Shown here: in pieces, positions 1-11,242 of the stretch
How the letters are laid out: the number at the start of each line of letters is the position of its first letter
Numbering within the stretch: position 1 is the stretch's first letter
Origin: Campylorhamphus procurvoides
Taxonomy: Eukaryota > Chordata > Aves > Passeriformes > Dendrocolaptidae
Length of the DNA stretch: 64,000 nt
Assembly: GCA_013396655.1 (NCBI GenBank)
Contig: WBMV01000084.1
Coordinates: 1,179,809 to 1,243,808 of the forward strand
Reading direction: 5' to 3'
Made by a program: the position numbers and the translations under genes
Notes under the pieces: generated by a model
What the model saw: the letters and a program-made list of their open reading frames with translations, nothing else
What the model was told of the DNA's origin: nothing
Database searches by the model: none

Positions 1-656
1 GAAATCAACTAGTCCCAAAGCCAGGAATAAAGCCCACATGTCTGTAGGTTCCACCAGGGCATTTCATAATTGGGCTGAGGTTTTTCATAATATCTACCAC
101 TAAGAAATGCACTAAGATGTATTTGTGAGTGATTTCAATAAACCAGCCGTGGAACTCCTTAGGGAGGAAATGCACAGTGAAAAGTTATGGACTGCAGAAC
201 CTCATTACTTCAGTCACCCAGAGTGCAGCTCTGGCCAAGGGCTGCTCTGCTGACTCCAGGGAAGGGAAATGCCAGCTCTAGTCCAATTCCTTGAGGACTG
301 TTGTCTCTAGCACAGATGTGACACTACAAAAGGCTGACACCAATGGGTATGCAAACTGAAGTTTCTTTTTCATCATGGAATCCTGGGAGCTGGGCTACAC
401 CGGCACTGGAGAGGTCCCTGATATTGCAGGGGGTGCCAGAGCTTGTTTGGGCACCACAGGTAGCCCAGCCACAGCAACCCAAACCACCATGTGGGCTAGT
501 TACCCTGCAAAGCAGCTTTGTGGGACAACAGTGAAGTGTTTCCCAAGCCAGATTGCTTACCTGGTGCTCTCTGCTGCACTGCAGGTTGCAGTGAGGGCAT
601 TCTCATTTCCCTTCTGTGGGGCAGCATGAGGACATTTGAGATGGCCACTTCCTTGG
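1..656. other. Non-coding flank, no recognisable element
   Basis: No recognisable gene or repeat is present. The short open frames here overlap each other on both strands without splice signals or familiar protein content. Composition is mixed, close to half GC around 380-600. This segment could be intergenic, or the intron of an upstream gene; nothing seen decides between them. Confidence 0.6.
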
Positions 657-728
657 GGAAGGGACAGAAGAGCAGTAGATGGAAGGGACAGGAGAGTGGT
701 GGATGGAAGGGACAGGAGAGCAGTGGAT
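657..728. repeat. Three tandem copies of a 24-bp unit
   Basis: Three adjacent 24-bp copies run 657-680, 681-704 and 705-728. Each begins GGAAGGGACAG and ends in a form of AGTGGAT. Copies 2 and 3 differ at only two positions (TG versus CA after GAGAG), while copy 1 carries A for G at two sites. The unit is a multiple of three, so a short open frame runs through it, but there is no other sign of coding. This is a small minisatellite. Confidence 0.9.
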
Positions 729-1330
729 TAACACTTGACATGAGGTCTGATTTTAGTTCTAGATGTTATAGCTGTTAAATCTGGAGCTTCACTGAGAAGC
801 ATCGTGGTAGTCCCTTCCCAGCAGCTGTTGCTGTGAGTCAAACAGGGGTGTGAAACAAACAGGGGCTCAGAAACAAAGGTAACAGCCTCAGTTTAAAACT
901 AGCATCTTTTGAGAATAATAATAATAATAAAAAAGTCTGCCATGCAGACAGAGCTGGACTTCAAGCAGTTTTGGGGAATTTATAGATGAAAGGAGGAAGC
1001 TTTAATTATATTTTTAAAAGCCCAATAGTGGGATGTCCTTAGAATCACAGTTCACAACTCAGCTGTTTGGACAGTCTGGGGGAGCAGGAAGGGAAAATAT
1101 GTTTACACTGTAGCAAACACAGAAGAAGCTATCTTAACCAAATCAGGTGTGATACCTTTTCTGTTTGCTTTCCTTGTTGTTAGGAAATGGGCCAGTTTCA
1201 GGAATGTAGTTTTTAATTTTCACTAGTACTGTGGGTACACTGATAGCCTTTGCAAAAATATGGAGTGATCAGGCCACGCTGACTGACACACAAAGAAATT
1301 GTCTAATAAGAAAACAGAGACATTTAGAAC
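729..1330. other. Non-coding, short (AAT) run
   Basis: The stretch is AT-rich with a short AAT run near 915-930. No gene or recognisable transposon is visible before the CR1 relic begins at about 1331. Confidence 0.6.
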
Positions 1331-1493
1331 TGCAGAACTGGGAGGGATTTCAGAAAATCAGTCCAGCCCTGTGCTGAGGTGGGATCAAATACTCCCAGAC
1401 CACCCTGGCACACACACATCCTACCTTCCTAAAAGCTTCCATAGAGGAAGATCCCCTGACCTGCCAGTTGGTCTGTGCTGGAGTTTCACCACT
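1331..1493 (-). mobile_element. Ancient CR1-type LINE fragment, antisense
   Basis: The + strand reads as the reverse complement of a diverged CR1-family 3' region. It starts at AACTGCAGAACTGGGAGGGA, continues through TCCAGCCCTGTGCTGAGG and GGATCAAATA, and ends at GTGCTGGAGTTTCACCAC. The phrase order matches the common amniote CR1 pattern (a GGAAGGGACCTC-like start, then AGTCCA, a GGATCAA block, AAAAGCCTCCA and a CAGTGCTTCACCAC-like end). Assignment is from memory of the family pattern, not an alignment. No open reading frame of the element survives. Confidence 0.6.
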
Positions 1494-1582
1494 ACAATAC
1501 AACATAACCTGGCAGAGATTCAGAGCATGGCTGTGTTGTGTTCATAGTAGGGACAGATGCTCACTGCCATGACAGCACAGCA

Positions 1583-1648
1583 CTTAAGAGTTGGACTCAA
1601 TGATCCTTGTGGGTCCCTTCCAGCTCAGAATATTCTGTGATATCTGTG
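1583..1648 (+). mobile_element. CR1 LINE 3' end
   Basis: This is the diagnostic avian CR1 tail: TTGGACTCAATGATCCTTGT, GGGTCCCTTCCAGCTC, then ATATTCTGTGATATCTGTG. The last part carries the degenerate octamer-like repeat (ATTCTGTG) that ends CR1 copies instead of a poly-A tail. Only about 65 bp remain, as is usual for 5'-truncated CR1. It lies about 90 bp from an antisense, more diverged CR1 relic, so the two are separate insertions or a rearranged pair. Confidence 0.9.
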
Positions 1649-2623
1649 AAATTGGCTAAAGTGAGTTTTTAACTTAAACTTTAGGACCATTTGACGTTGC
1701 TGGAGCAATATGAAAGGCCCAAAAGTGTAAATGGAAGTAGGGCTCTCAGTTTCTGATGGTCTTTCTAAGGCTATAGACTAGAGAAACTCCCTAGGACAAT
1801 GGTGGTATTGGCTACATAAAGAAAAGTAGATCATATATTTCATCGTTGCCGTGATAGTGTTGTACCATGTCAAAATCTGAATTGTCTGGAGGTAATAAAA
1901 AAGTTGGTAACAAAAAAAAAAGTTGATAACAAGAGACAGTGCAAGATTCTGAAACTGTCATATATTTTAACATGTATACAATAGACTTTTGATGCAATAT
2001 AATAGGTTTCTTTCCTATGCTTTCTGTATCACATCCTCCTTAGTTTAACATCGAGGGAGAGCTTTCAGATACACCTATTGTGTGGTACATCCCACATCCA
2101 GATGAAGCTTTACAGGATACCCCACAAGGTAAGCCTGCAACTCTCATCATCTGCACTTCTGCCTGCCCTCTCAAAACCAGCAAAACCCTGCAGGAGACAA
2201 CAGATTGCATTCCCTCTCTCTTTTGCTAGAAACAGCACAGCTCTTCCCCACTTCTTTCCCCCCTTGGGATCACCTGTTGATCCCCAGACAGCTCCCCCAG
2301 CTCCGTGACCCCGTGTGCTGGAGGCAGCTGGGTGGCCCGATCTGTGATCCATTAACCAGCTGCCCCTGGCACACGGCGTTCTGGAGGCTCGGGGAGGCTG
2401 CAGGTGAGGGTGTGTGTGCCCCTGAGCAGAGCCCTGGGCGGGGAGTGAGGGAGCTCTGCAGCTGCAGCTCTGGGTGTTCTGCACCGCATGCACCGTGTCA
2501 CTCAACAAGGCAGCAAGGGATGAGGGGCCTGAAAACCTGTTTCGTTGCGTGACGTGCCATAATTGACAGCAAGGTATCTGGTCTTCTTCTAGAATGCCTA
2601 TTTTTAAGGATGTTTTCTCGCTC
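1649..2623. other. Non-coding; locally GC-rich at 2.1-2.56 kb
   Basis: No gene or repeat is recognised. An 11-A run near 1912 is flanked by imperfect copies of GTTGGTAACAA/GTTGATAACAA. From 2120 to 2560 the GC content rises and long frames open on both strands, up to 185 codons on the minus strand. Both strands are open in parallel and no splice sites frame them, so this looks like composition and not coding. Confidence 0.55.
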
Positions 2624-2724
2624 TGTGAATTAAATAAACCAGTTTTGCAATCTGCTCCAGGCCCCACCCTGCCTAACCCTGGCTAGTTAACCTGTAACAG
2701 ATTGCAAAACTGGTTTGAGTCACA
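2624..2724. other. Perfect 19-bp inverted repeat, possible RNA hairpin
   Basis: The arm AAACCAGTTTTGCAATCTG (2636-2654) is exactly complementary to CAGATTGCAAAACTGGTTT (2698-2716). The 43-nt loop contains a further CCAGG/CCTGG pairing. Outside the arms, TGTGA (2624-2628) can pair with TCACA (2720-2724) across an internal loop, giving a fold of 101 nt. The size is near that of microRNA precursors, but the loop is long and I do not recognise either arm as a known microRNA. An insertion or template-switch palindrome is an equally good explanation. The strand of any transcript cannot be told. Confidence 0.6.
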
Positions 2725-5700
2725 CACTGAAGAAAGAGACATAAATTAGGGTTTTAATAGTTTAACTCTCCTCCTCACCAATAACATAAGCCACCAGTTG
2801 TAAACAGTGGTGCCATAGAAGAAGCACAGCACGTGCCACCCAGTTACTCCTTTGCCACGCTGTAATGGACCTTTTCATGGCTTTGGAGATTCAAAACTAG
2901 GCGGAAACAAAAGTCCCTCCCCAGTGCTGCAGCCTGGATGCCAAATTCATACCCTGTCTGTAGGATTCACACACATGCCATGAAAAGCTCTGACAGAACT
3001 GAGCAGCCATAGTTCAGCTCGTACACATTGCCTTGCTAAGCCACTGCAACTGGCCCGTGTGTCTGAGCCAATGCTCATGGGATGGAGGTAAACAGCTACA
3101 AACCCTTCAACCCTGGGCAACAGAACAAACCCACATCTCAAAGAAATAGTTTTTGTTTACTGTTTTCCACTGGCCTGAATTAATGAGACACATACAGGTT
3201 AGACAACAGTCAGCTAGAGAAAAGAGAACAGAACAAAGAGGTATGGACAATGTTTTATACACATAGGATGTTAATATTGATATATTACTAAAACAACTTG
3301 TTCCCACACAAGTTTCTTTTCCCTGTTGGTTTGCCATAATGCATGGTCAGGAGTGTGCATTCCCAGCTCGTGACTTACAATGTAAAGTCAATGAATGCTC
3401 CTTCTAAGAACTCAACTAACTGGCTTTAGATTTCTTACTGCTGTTTTTATTGCAAAGGGGAGCAGAGTGAGCAGAAGTTACAATACAGAGATATCTTACT
3501 GCCTAATTCCATTCCAGGTGAAGCCAGTAAGTAAATTTTGCCCAGATTACACTGAGATCACACAATTGATTAAGCCCCCTTACCTGTTTGAGAAGGTATG
3601 TGAGTGGCCGTGCTCCTGGTCTCGTGGAAAGAGGATATTACAGGCCATTTCAGTTCCCAGTTTGGAGGGGAGTATCCACTGATGGCTTGGCCAGAAATGC
3701 TGGAAGAGACCCTCTACTTTCTTCTGCAAGGAACATGGTAAGATGCAAATAATAGCGCTGAAGAAGAACCTACCAATCTGCAACAGAGCTGCCTCCTGCT
3801 AGACAGCACTCTCTCCGTGGGGCTTGGGGAAGTGGATTTATCTTAGGCAGAGAGTGACCCTAAACTTAAGTTTCCTTCAGTCCTGACTGGACCAAAGCTT
3901 AACTGCTTTGCTACAAGGGAGTGAATTGCAATGTGATCTGGCTGTAAAGCACAGAGGCCAGCTGTTGGTTTGAAAAGCCAGAGCAGAGATACCCACCCTC
4001 AGCAGAGGCCACTGGGGTCCAAATTGCAACCTCGTGTTATGTCAAACAAGGGGTCTTTATGCTGACAGAAGACAGAGCTCTAACTGCTTTCCTAAGGATT
4101 TCCCTTTTAGCTAGTCCTTTTGCCACTAACTTACCTGTGCTGAGTTTTATTCTCAGACACCTCTCTTTCCCCACGCGTTGTCCACTGCATCTAACACAAG
4201 AGCAAACACCTTGAGAGTGGCAACACTGTCTGTTGGGGAGGTTTATCCTCAAGAGCATCAGGTCTGGGGTCACCTATGTATGCCAGTGCAGGGAAAACAT
4301 TTATGGAGGTAAAGACATTATCATGAACAAAATTGCTTTTGCTGAGGTTTTATTCAGGTAATTTTTTGTGTGAATGGTAGGACTCAAATGAGCAGAGGGC
4401 TCATGAAGTGTTTTTGTGCTGAGGGGCTGGCAGGTGTTGGTGTTTTAGCAGAGTTCAGCTGTATACCACTTCTCTTTGCTAGTATGGACAAGATTAGAGG
4501 AGGAAACACTGCCCAAGGAAGGGGTTACAGGCTTCTAATTTTCTCTAACTACTACCCAGTGGTTCTTCTTTACTTGACTTTGGCTGTTAGAAGTGATTCA
4601 AAAGTCTTCACCTGCCTACAACTATGTATGTAAGGCCATTATTATTAATAAATCAAACTCCTTCCCTTTGTATGTGCTTGGAAGGAGTTTAACATTGCTG
4701 AGTGCTCCAGCGCAGCTGAGACTGCAGCCCTTCTGAGTTTCAGTTCTTTCCAAGAGTTACTGATGTCAGTTTTTAAATACCTCTATTTTACAAGCCATTT
4801 AATTGCTCACTTTAAAAATTCACCAAAGGCCTGATTTTCAGTGAACCTCAGTTCTGTACCCACAAGGAATTTAGATGACTCTGTGACCTCATATTAAGTG
4901 AATAAATTAGAAAGATGATTTTTTAAAACTATTGATTGTACCTGGCAGATGTTTGGGATAAAATTTCTTTAGGCACAAAAGTTGTACTCTTTATTTTTTT
5001 TGGAGTGTTTTGGAAGTTGACTTCTGGATAAGTTGGGAGTTTGGTTCTTCACCTATATCAGAGACCAAAAAGTTGCAAGAACTGACAGAGCTGAGGAGTG
5101 GATTTTTATATGTAAATAAGAAAGAAAAAAGAACTACAGGAGGGCAGTGTGGTATGTACCTTTTCATTAGGAAATTCTGATGTGCTATAGTTGTGTTGGA
5201 TGGCACTGAATTTTCCTGTTACCCTAGCTACTGAGGGTGGCTTTGACTTCCCATTGCAATTTCCAGTTGGTAAAAAGGAAATACTAATGCTTAGGGCACG
5301 GAGTGGTGTGAGGATCAACTGCTTAGTGTTTATAAAGTGCTTTGAAAATGATAAATGTTATGTATATTGGGAAATACTGACAGTCATCACCCACCTGGGA
5401 CTGATGGTGAAAAATAAGAAATTAACTCATTTCTTCAGGATCTAGGGGGTAAAAGAAGTATAAAACATACCAGGCTGTGCAGGTGGTAGAGTAACTGGGC
5501 TTGTGAGATCACCTAGGATGAAATCATCTGTGAAATGAGGTCAGGATTCTCAGTGTTTATAATAAACATTTGTCCATTACATCATCTCATTGTTTGACAC
5601 TCTTCTACCCAACTCTTTAATGACCACTTACAGGCCCTGTGATTCACAGGCGTGAGTGTGTCCCTTACCTGTGACACCCACTGTGGGCAGAGCACTTTGC

Positions 5701-8282
5701 CCTGTGTGCTGTGTGTCACACAGCCCTTAGCTGGGAACACTTACTGACCAGCAGGGCTTGCAGCCAGCCCTGTCTTCCTTCTGACAAAACGTCCTCATTA
5801 AGGCTATGCAGCTATTCCCCCTCCATTTGGGAGACATTGTTCTTCCTGCAGGATACTGGTTTGAGATATCCTCCATCTCCATGGACCACTTTGAGCACTG
5901 GCAATGTGTCCTGACTGGCTCTCTATGGGATGTAACACACCATGAGCACAAAAACCAGAACAAAGAGAGCATTTGCAATTGGGATCAAGCTTCATAGCAG
6001 GCAGTCCATCCACTGGAGCTTGCAAAACTGCAAAACTCTGAATCTTAAACACATTAAAATGTTGTTTCAATTTTAAGAGAGTAGCAGTGTCAGTTCAGTT
6101 ACTGTTTGTTATTCCTGGAATATGACAGAAAGAGCAGTAAGAGACAGTCCAATATTAAAATTAAAAGTGAGGATCCTGTTCTGATGGGCTAGAGCACCAG
6201 CTTTTCTCAGTGGCTTCTACATCTTTGGCTGATTTTTTTTTTACCCCTGTTTCTAAACTGTCTTCCTAAATACAGGCGAGATGAAAAGCATTTGTGGTTC
6301 CCCCCTGGGAAGGAAGAGAAAAGGTCAGGATTTACATGGTGATATTTACTACTACAAATTCTGTAATGGCCATTCCAGAAACTTGATTCAGTAGTTCTCA
6401 TCCCTGTGAACTGGGGCCATCTAACTACATACCCATACACCATTATGATTTCCCAGCAGCTTTAGGTAATTTTTTCTTCTTTCATTACCCAATCAACTGC
6501 AAATTACTCTTTGTAATTTTCCTACTGAAAAGCCATGTAAACCTGGCCTTCAAGGATTAGTCGCAGTAAGGAATGCATTACCTCTCTTTAGATTTCCTGT
6601 TATACTCATTTGAACATCCAAATAGTAAATTTTAACAGGAAATAGGAATATATTCTTCTAAGAGTAACTTTCCTTCGCTTCTCTTCTCCCATTTCCCTCT
6701 GTCAAAAGTAGAAAGACTGAATCCTGCTAGTTGTGAATTGCCTTGGAACCTGTGCTGTGCTCTCTCAGGTCCCCTGTTTCGTTCTGAACAAGCCCTCAGC
6801 TTTGCAGGTGGCTGGAACAAGTTACTGTGTTATGCCAGAAGAATAGGCACAGAGAAAATGATGAAGCAAGAGGAACTCAGGCACCTTTTGCAAGTCTCAC
6901 TATGCAGATGACATAGGAGAGTGTGTGACAAGAGGACATATCTCTTCTGACTTTTCCCTTTCTGAGTGATGTCCTTAACGCTTCTGCAGAGCTCAGACTT
7001 TCTCACCTCTGTTTTGTCCCAATTTTATTTATTGTGTGCAACTCTACCTACATTATGAATGGAGAAATGGAAAAATTAGTGTAATATAAGGGTAACTATA
7101 TTCTAGTTGGGCCTTCAGTGTGCACTCTGTCCTACCTGCCTTGAACATATATCAGGTATCCCTTCCATTCTCATGAAGTTTGGGGTTGTATTTATCAGAA
7201 CTTCCAATGACACTCTGGATTTTGTATGGATAAGGAGAGTTAAACAATTCTTCCATGTCTGGGACAGTGTGTTTTCACTTTAGACACTGTCATTCGTGGT
7301 GCACTGGTTTTTGTAACCTTCCCCAATAATTGGCAAATTCTCCCTTAGCACAGGGCTTTCCAGGGATTAGGTAAGGCAGCAGTCAGGGAAGTCTGAGTCT
7401 GCTGCCCTTGCTGTGACAGGGGAAGTGTCCTTCCCACTCCTGACCTGGGGCTGAGGAGCCTCAGGAGGAGCCTCAGCTCACCTTTTGCCAGTGGTTCCAA
7501 GTCACCCGAGTGCCTGCTTACACCCAAGGGTGTTTCTAAACAGATAGGTCCAAATGCTGCCCTGATTTACACCTTTTACAGTCTCAGCGAAGTTGATGGT
7601 GAATGTGGAACTTTTGCAGAAGGCATCCTGTCTCTGGTGAAGCTGCCTGGCACTTTCTCTAGTGAGATATCTTCTGTTTCCTGTGTTAAGAGGGTAGAAC
7701 CACTTCTGTGTTTGCTACTGCTCTTGGAAATTTGGGTGATTATTGACTTTATCATCCCCATCCCACACAACAGGCTTCTCTCCATACAAATGGTGTGGAC
7801 AGGCACCCAGATCAGGCGGGGAGATGGGTCTCTGGGAGCCACTGTCTCAGTGGTGGTGTCAGGGTGGCCAATTTGGGCTAATTTGGAAGCAGCAGCGTTA
7901 AGGGGAACAAAACCGTGAAAGGACACACTGAAACCTTCGCGGCAGGGGCAGGTGGTGGAGAGCTGGACGTGCTGCCACAGGGGTGTGCTGAGACAAAATG
8001 ACATGAGCAATGGGGTTTGTGTGTCCTTAGGAGAGGCCTCCTTAGAAATAATTCATTTTGGAAAGAGGGAAGTCTGGCCTCTGCCTCTCCCTGTGGAAGT
8101 CACCAGTGGAGTCGTTTTGGTGAGATAAGCGGATGCTTGTGAATGACCTCGTGCAACATATCTCACAGCAGATGGGGCTTTTAAGTGCTTTGAAATATTC
8201 CTTGGATATAGATTTTGAGCATGATCCAAAGGAAGCCTCTAACAGTACTTAGGTGTTTAACATAAGCATCAAGGTATCTTTT
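2725..8282. other. AT-rich non-coding flank
   Basis: No gene, transposon or RNA gene is recognised across this stretch. Open frames are short and uninformative. One splice-bounded segment (3518-3595) is listed separately. Near 7450-7480 there is a small direct repeat of GAGGAGCCTCAG. The 7.35-8.0 kb part is somewhat richer in GC but still CpG-poor. Confidence 0.55.
3518..3595 (+). other. Candidate 78-nt exon, unassigned
   Basis: An acceptor (pyrimidine-rich stretch ending ATTCCAG at 3511-3517) and a strong donor (GAGAAG then GTATGTGAG from 3596) enclose 78 nt. These are open in phase 0 for 26 codons, beginning VKPVSK and ending YLFEK. The length is a multiple of three. I do not recognise the peptide. 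Open frames this short occur by chance and decoy splice pairs are common in vertebrate DNA, so this may be a pseudoexon. Confidence 0.15.
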
Positions 8283-8351
8283 ATTATTATTTTTACCGTT
8301 ATTGCTATTACTGTTACTATTATTTTTTATTAATATTATTATTATTATTTT
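8283..8351. repeat. (ATT)/(TTA) low-complexity tract
   Basis: About 70 bp of imperfect TTA/ATT triplets with interspersed ACCGTTATTGCT-type interruptions. This is simple low-complexity sequence. Confidence 0.8.
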
Positions 8352-9829
8352 CATGTGTCTTGATAAGCATTAAGACTTCCCAGAATAGGTACCCACCTAA
8401 AAAACCATTGAAATCAAAAGAAATTGTGTACTTGGCTCCTGAAGAGGATTAAAAATACCTGCACCTAATACCAAGCATCTAAATACCATTAGAAACCAAG
8501 GCCAAAATGAAGGGAGAGAAAAAAATATGCCATTTGCATATTAAGCAGCCTGAGAAATGCTCACAAACCTGAAATTTTTATGAATGAGGGATTCTTTGTG
8601 AATTTGAATGGGAATTTTTTTTCTCATTTTTTTCTTCCAGCAGAAAGTGATGGTAACACCACAAAATTTGTAGTGCAAAATATATTTTTAACAGCCCAGC
8701 CACACAAGTGGTTTTGACAGCAATTTGTTTCAATCACTGGTGCTAGGAATTATTGCTGTCAGCAGAAGGAATAGGGCTGCTGTGCCTATATTGTTTCCTC
8801 TAAAGCAGGACAAGAGCTACACCATTTTGATGTTAGTGATTTCATCAATGGGGGAAATACACAGCCCTGGACTCTGGTCATGTAATTTTAAAAAGCTCTT
8901 GGTTCACCTTTAGAAATAAGCACCCAGGATTGTCTGAAATTATATATTTCCACTCTCGGTACTATTTTAGCTCTGTTGGGCTCTGAGGCCGTGGTTCATA
9001 TCCTGGCTTCCTCTTGACTCAATTATTGTAATTCATTATTAAACTGTTATTTGTTTTCATTCTTTACACTGTCTGCTGCTTTACAAAGTTCAGCAGCTAG
9101 ATTTATAATATAGAGAGCTCTGTTCCATTCCATTACAGCATCCCCGTAGTATTTTTGTTGGTGTGTTCAACAGCACATTGATTTGGGTATTTAATTCTTT
9201 GCACACTATAGATTAACCCAAATCTATGCGCTGCTTTTAAGCATTTCCTGAGATTAGCGGTTTTCCTAATCTGAACTGCAATCCAAACATAAAGTTTTGA
9301 AATTCTTCCAGTGTTTGTAACCAAAATGCTGATTCCAAGTGGTGTTGAGCTTTGAGGTTCGTTCCAAGCCCCAAATGGGCTCTGGATCTCGAATTGGCGA
9401 TGTCCATCTTGTTTCCATCTGCCACTACTCTCTAGACAGATGAGAGTTTGCTTATTCTTAGAGTCAGCGAGGAATTCTGTTAACCCTATATCTTTGGGTA
9501 CTGTTTCATTTCTTGGAGACTTAAAAGCATCATCTGGCTTTGGGTGGCTGGGATAAAACGTGTAAGCGGTATGCCCTGTACCTAATGCTCTCTGCTATCA
9601 GTGGTCTCATTAATGAAGACAAAAGTGGTTCCTACATGTAAACCACAGGCCAGCCTCCATCTTATCTCTAAGTATGTTCACACTTGCCTCCGCACCAGCC
9701 TCAGTAGGACGTGCACTCAAAATAGGATTTCACTGACAAATGCAAGACTTGATAGTACTACAGACCTTTATTCTCTAATTATATTCTTTTGCATGTTCTA
9801 TCTTTCCTTACCTTATTCCTTTTGTGGTT
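8352..9829. other. AT-rich non-coding DNA
   Basis: No gene is seen. The sequence ATTTGCAT near 8530 is an exact octamer (POU-type) motif. At about 9179-9226 a GATTTGGGTA / TAACCCAAATC pair forms an imperfect inverted repeat around 30 nt apart. A strong polypyrimidine tract and CAG lie near 8620-8640, but no convincing donor makes it an exon. Confidence 0.5.
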
Positions 9830-10190
9830 AAGCTAATTCCGTTTCCTCACTGTCGTCACCTGTTTCTACTACTTCCTATTTTTCTTCTCTTAAACTACAG
9901 TCTCCCTTGCTCTCCCAGCTGGTTTTCCTTCAGCTGTTCTCTCTGCCCCATCAGTTTCGTTTTCAGGTTTCCCTTTCTCCATTTTTATCACCCTTTTTAA
10001 ACTTCCTTTTCATTTTTTCTGCCTTCTTTCTGTAGCCTCAAAAATTCTCTCTCTCCTCGTTTCTGTGTCTTTTTCCCCAGTCTCTCCCCCTGAAGTCTTT
10101 ACTGACCTCCATTTCTTGAATCTCATTCTTCCTCTTTCTTAACACAGTTTCCCATATTCTCCACTCATATGTCTCTTTTCTAGCCGAGAT
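9830..10190 (+). other. Pyrimidine-rich strand-asymmetric tract
   Basis: For about 360 bp the + strand is dominated by C and T (TTCC, CTCTCTCC, TTTCTTCT runs) with few purine clusters. No repeat unit is apparent, so it is not a simple microsatellite. It may be a decayed polypurine/polypyrimidine tract or part of an old element I do not recognise. If transcribed rightward, it would offer many polypyrimidine-tract-binding sites. Confidence 0.5.
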
Positions 10191-10907
10191 AAGCATTTGT
10201 CCCCAGGAAATGCTCCTGTCTGGGCTTGTCCCAATGTCCCTTTGTTTTCTTCAGCTTTTGTAGTTCTCAGCACACCTGTGTGCCTGAAGAAGCCATTCAT
10301 CAATAAACAGAGGGCAGGCAATTCATCAGGGAAAGTTCAGTCTATGAATGTGCCGCCAATGTACCTTCTTTCTTTATCCTCCCAACCCTGCCCTGGCTTG
10401 GAGGCAGTGGCTGGACTCATGGGCTGGATGATGATGATGCTGTTTTTCCTCCTCTTTACCCTCTGTCAAAATCCACAGACCTGTCTCTCTCCAGTACTTC
10501 ATTTTTTTTCCTGTCAGAAATTCATGGGGACTCCAGGTATGTATTTTTTTTAAGTGACTGCCATATGGTATGGCATGACATGGCATGACACAACAAACTA
10601 CAGGATATATGAGCCAAGAGGCTAGAAAGATCAATACTTGACAGAGTTTCCTCACCTCAGTGTTGAGAGGATGTTGGTTTTGTCTGGAGCTCACTGGCCC
10701 ACAGATCTGGTTTACTTACCACGTTGGTTTGCTGCTCATGTTGGCCTCAGTTTTGGTAGTTTAATTGGTATGTACGGTTGCCTGTGAGCAAGATACTGTC
10801 AGGATTCAGCCTTGAGCTGAAAATTGTGGATTGTGGATGAACTTTCACACTGTGCTAATAGAAGACCTTCAGTCTTCCCCAAGCATTTGTTTTTGCTTCT
10901 CTTCCAG

Positions 10908-11027
10908 AACGCACAGGAAGCATTTCTTCCTGTGAAGAACACCACGACTGTACAAAGTTTCAGAACCTGAAAAAGAGTCAGAATTTTGTGGGCCTTCTCT
11001 GCTGCTTGCAAAATACGCAGGCATCAG
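10908..11027 (+). other. Candidate 120-nt exon A, unassigned
   Basis: A good acceptor (TTTTTGCTTCTCTTCCAG ending at 10907) and a donor (ATCAG then GTAAAT from 11028) enclose 120 nt. One frame, starting at 10910, is open throughout, with the peptide beginning RTGSISSCEEHHDC and rich in Cys, Lys and Gln. The other two frames contain stops. A 39-codon open frame in one of three phases is not significant on its own. It lies 161 bp before candidate exon B and about 2 kb upstream of the CpG island, so it could be part of an unrelated transcript or lncRNA, or a decoy. Confidence 0.2.
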
Positions 11028-11188
11028 GTAAATTTAATTATTCTTCTATAAAGGTTTGAATGGCAAAAGAGCTACTGAACTGTCTGTCTGCAGACAGAGT
11101 CAAACAACCTGTTTTGAGCTGATTTGTGTTCATCCACAATAATAGCTGCAGAAACAATCCTCTTTTTTTTTTTCTTCTTCTCCACTAG

Positions 11189-11242
11189 GAGAGCATAATC
11201 CTACCAAAATTTCATGACTTTCATTTGGGAGAATTGCTATAG
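11189..11242 (+). other. Candidate 54-nt exon B, unassigned
   Basis: A long T/C tract (11160-11185) ending in CACTAG serves as a strong acceptor. The segment ends TATAG and is followed by a near-consensus donor GTAAGAAG from 11243. Joined to candidate exon A in its open frame, translation continues for nine residues and then stops at TGA inside this segment. A protein would therefore end here, or the exons are non-coding. The pairing of two splice-bounded segments 161 bp apart is the only reason to list them. Confidence 0.2.

Noticed and set aside
8610..8645. Strong polypyrimidine tract and CAG (acceptor-like)
   Set aside because: The only nearby donor-like GTAACA would give an exon of about a dozen bases; no credible exon follows.
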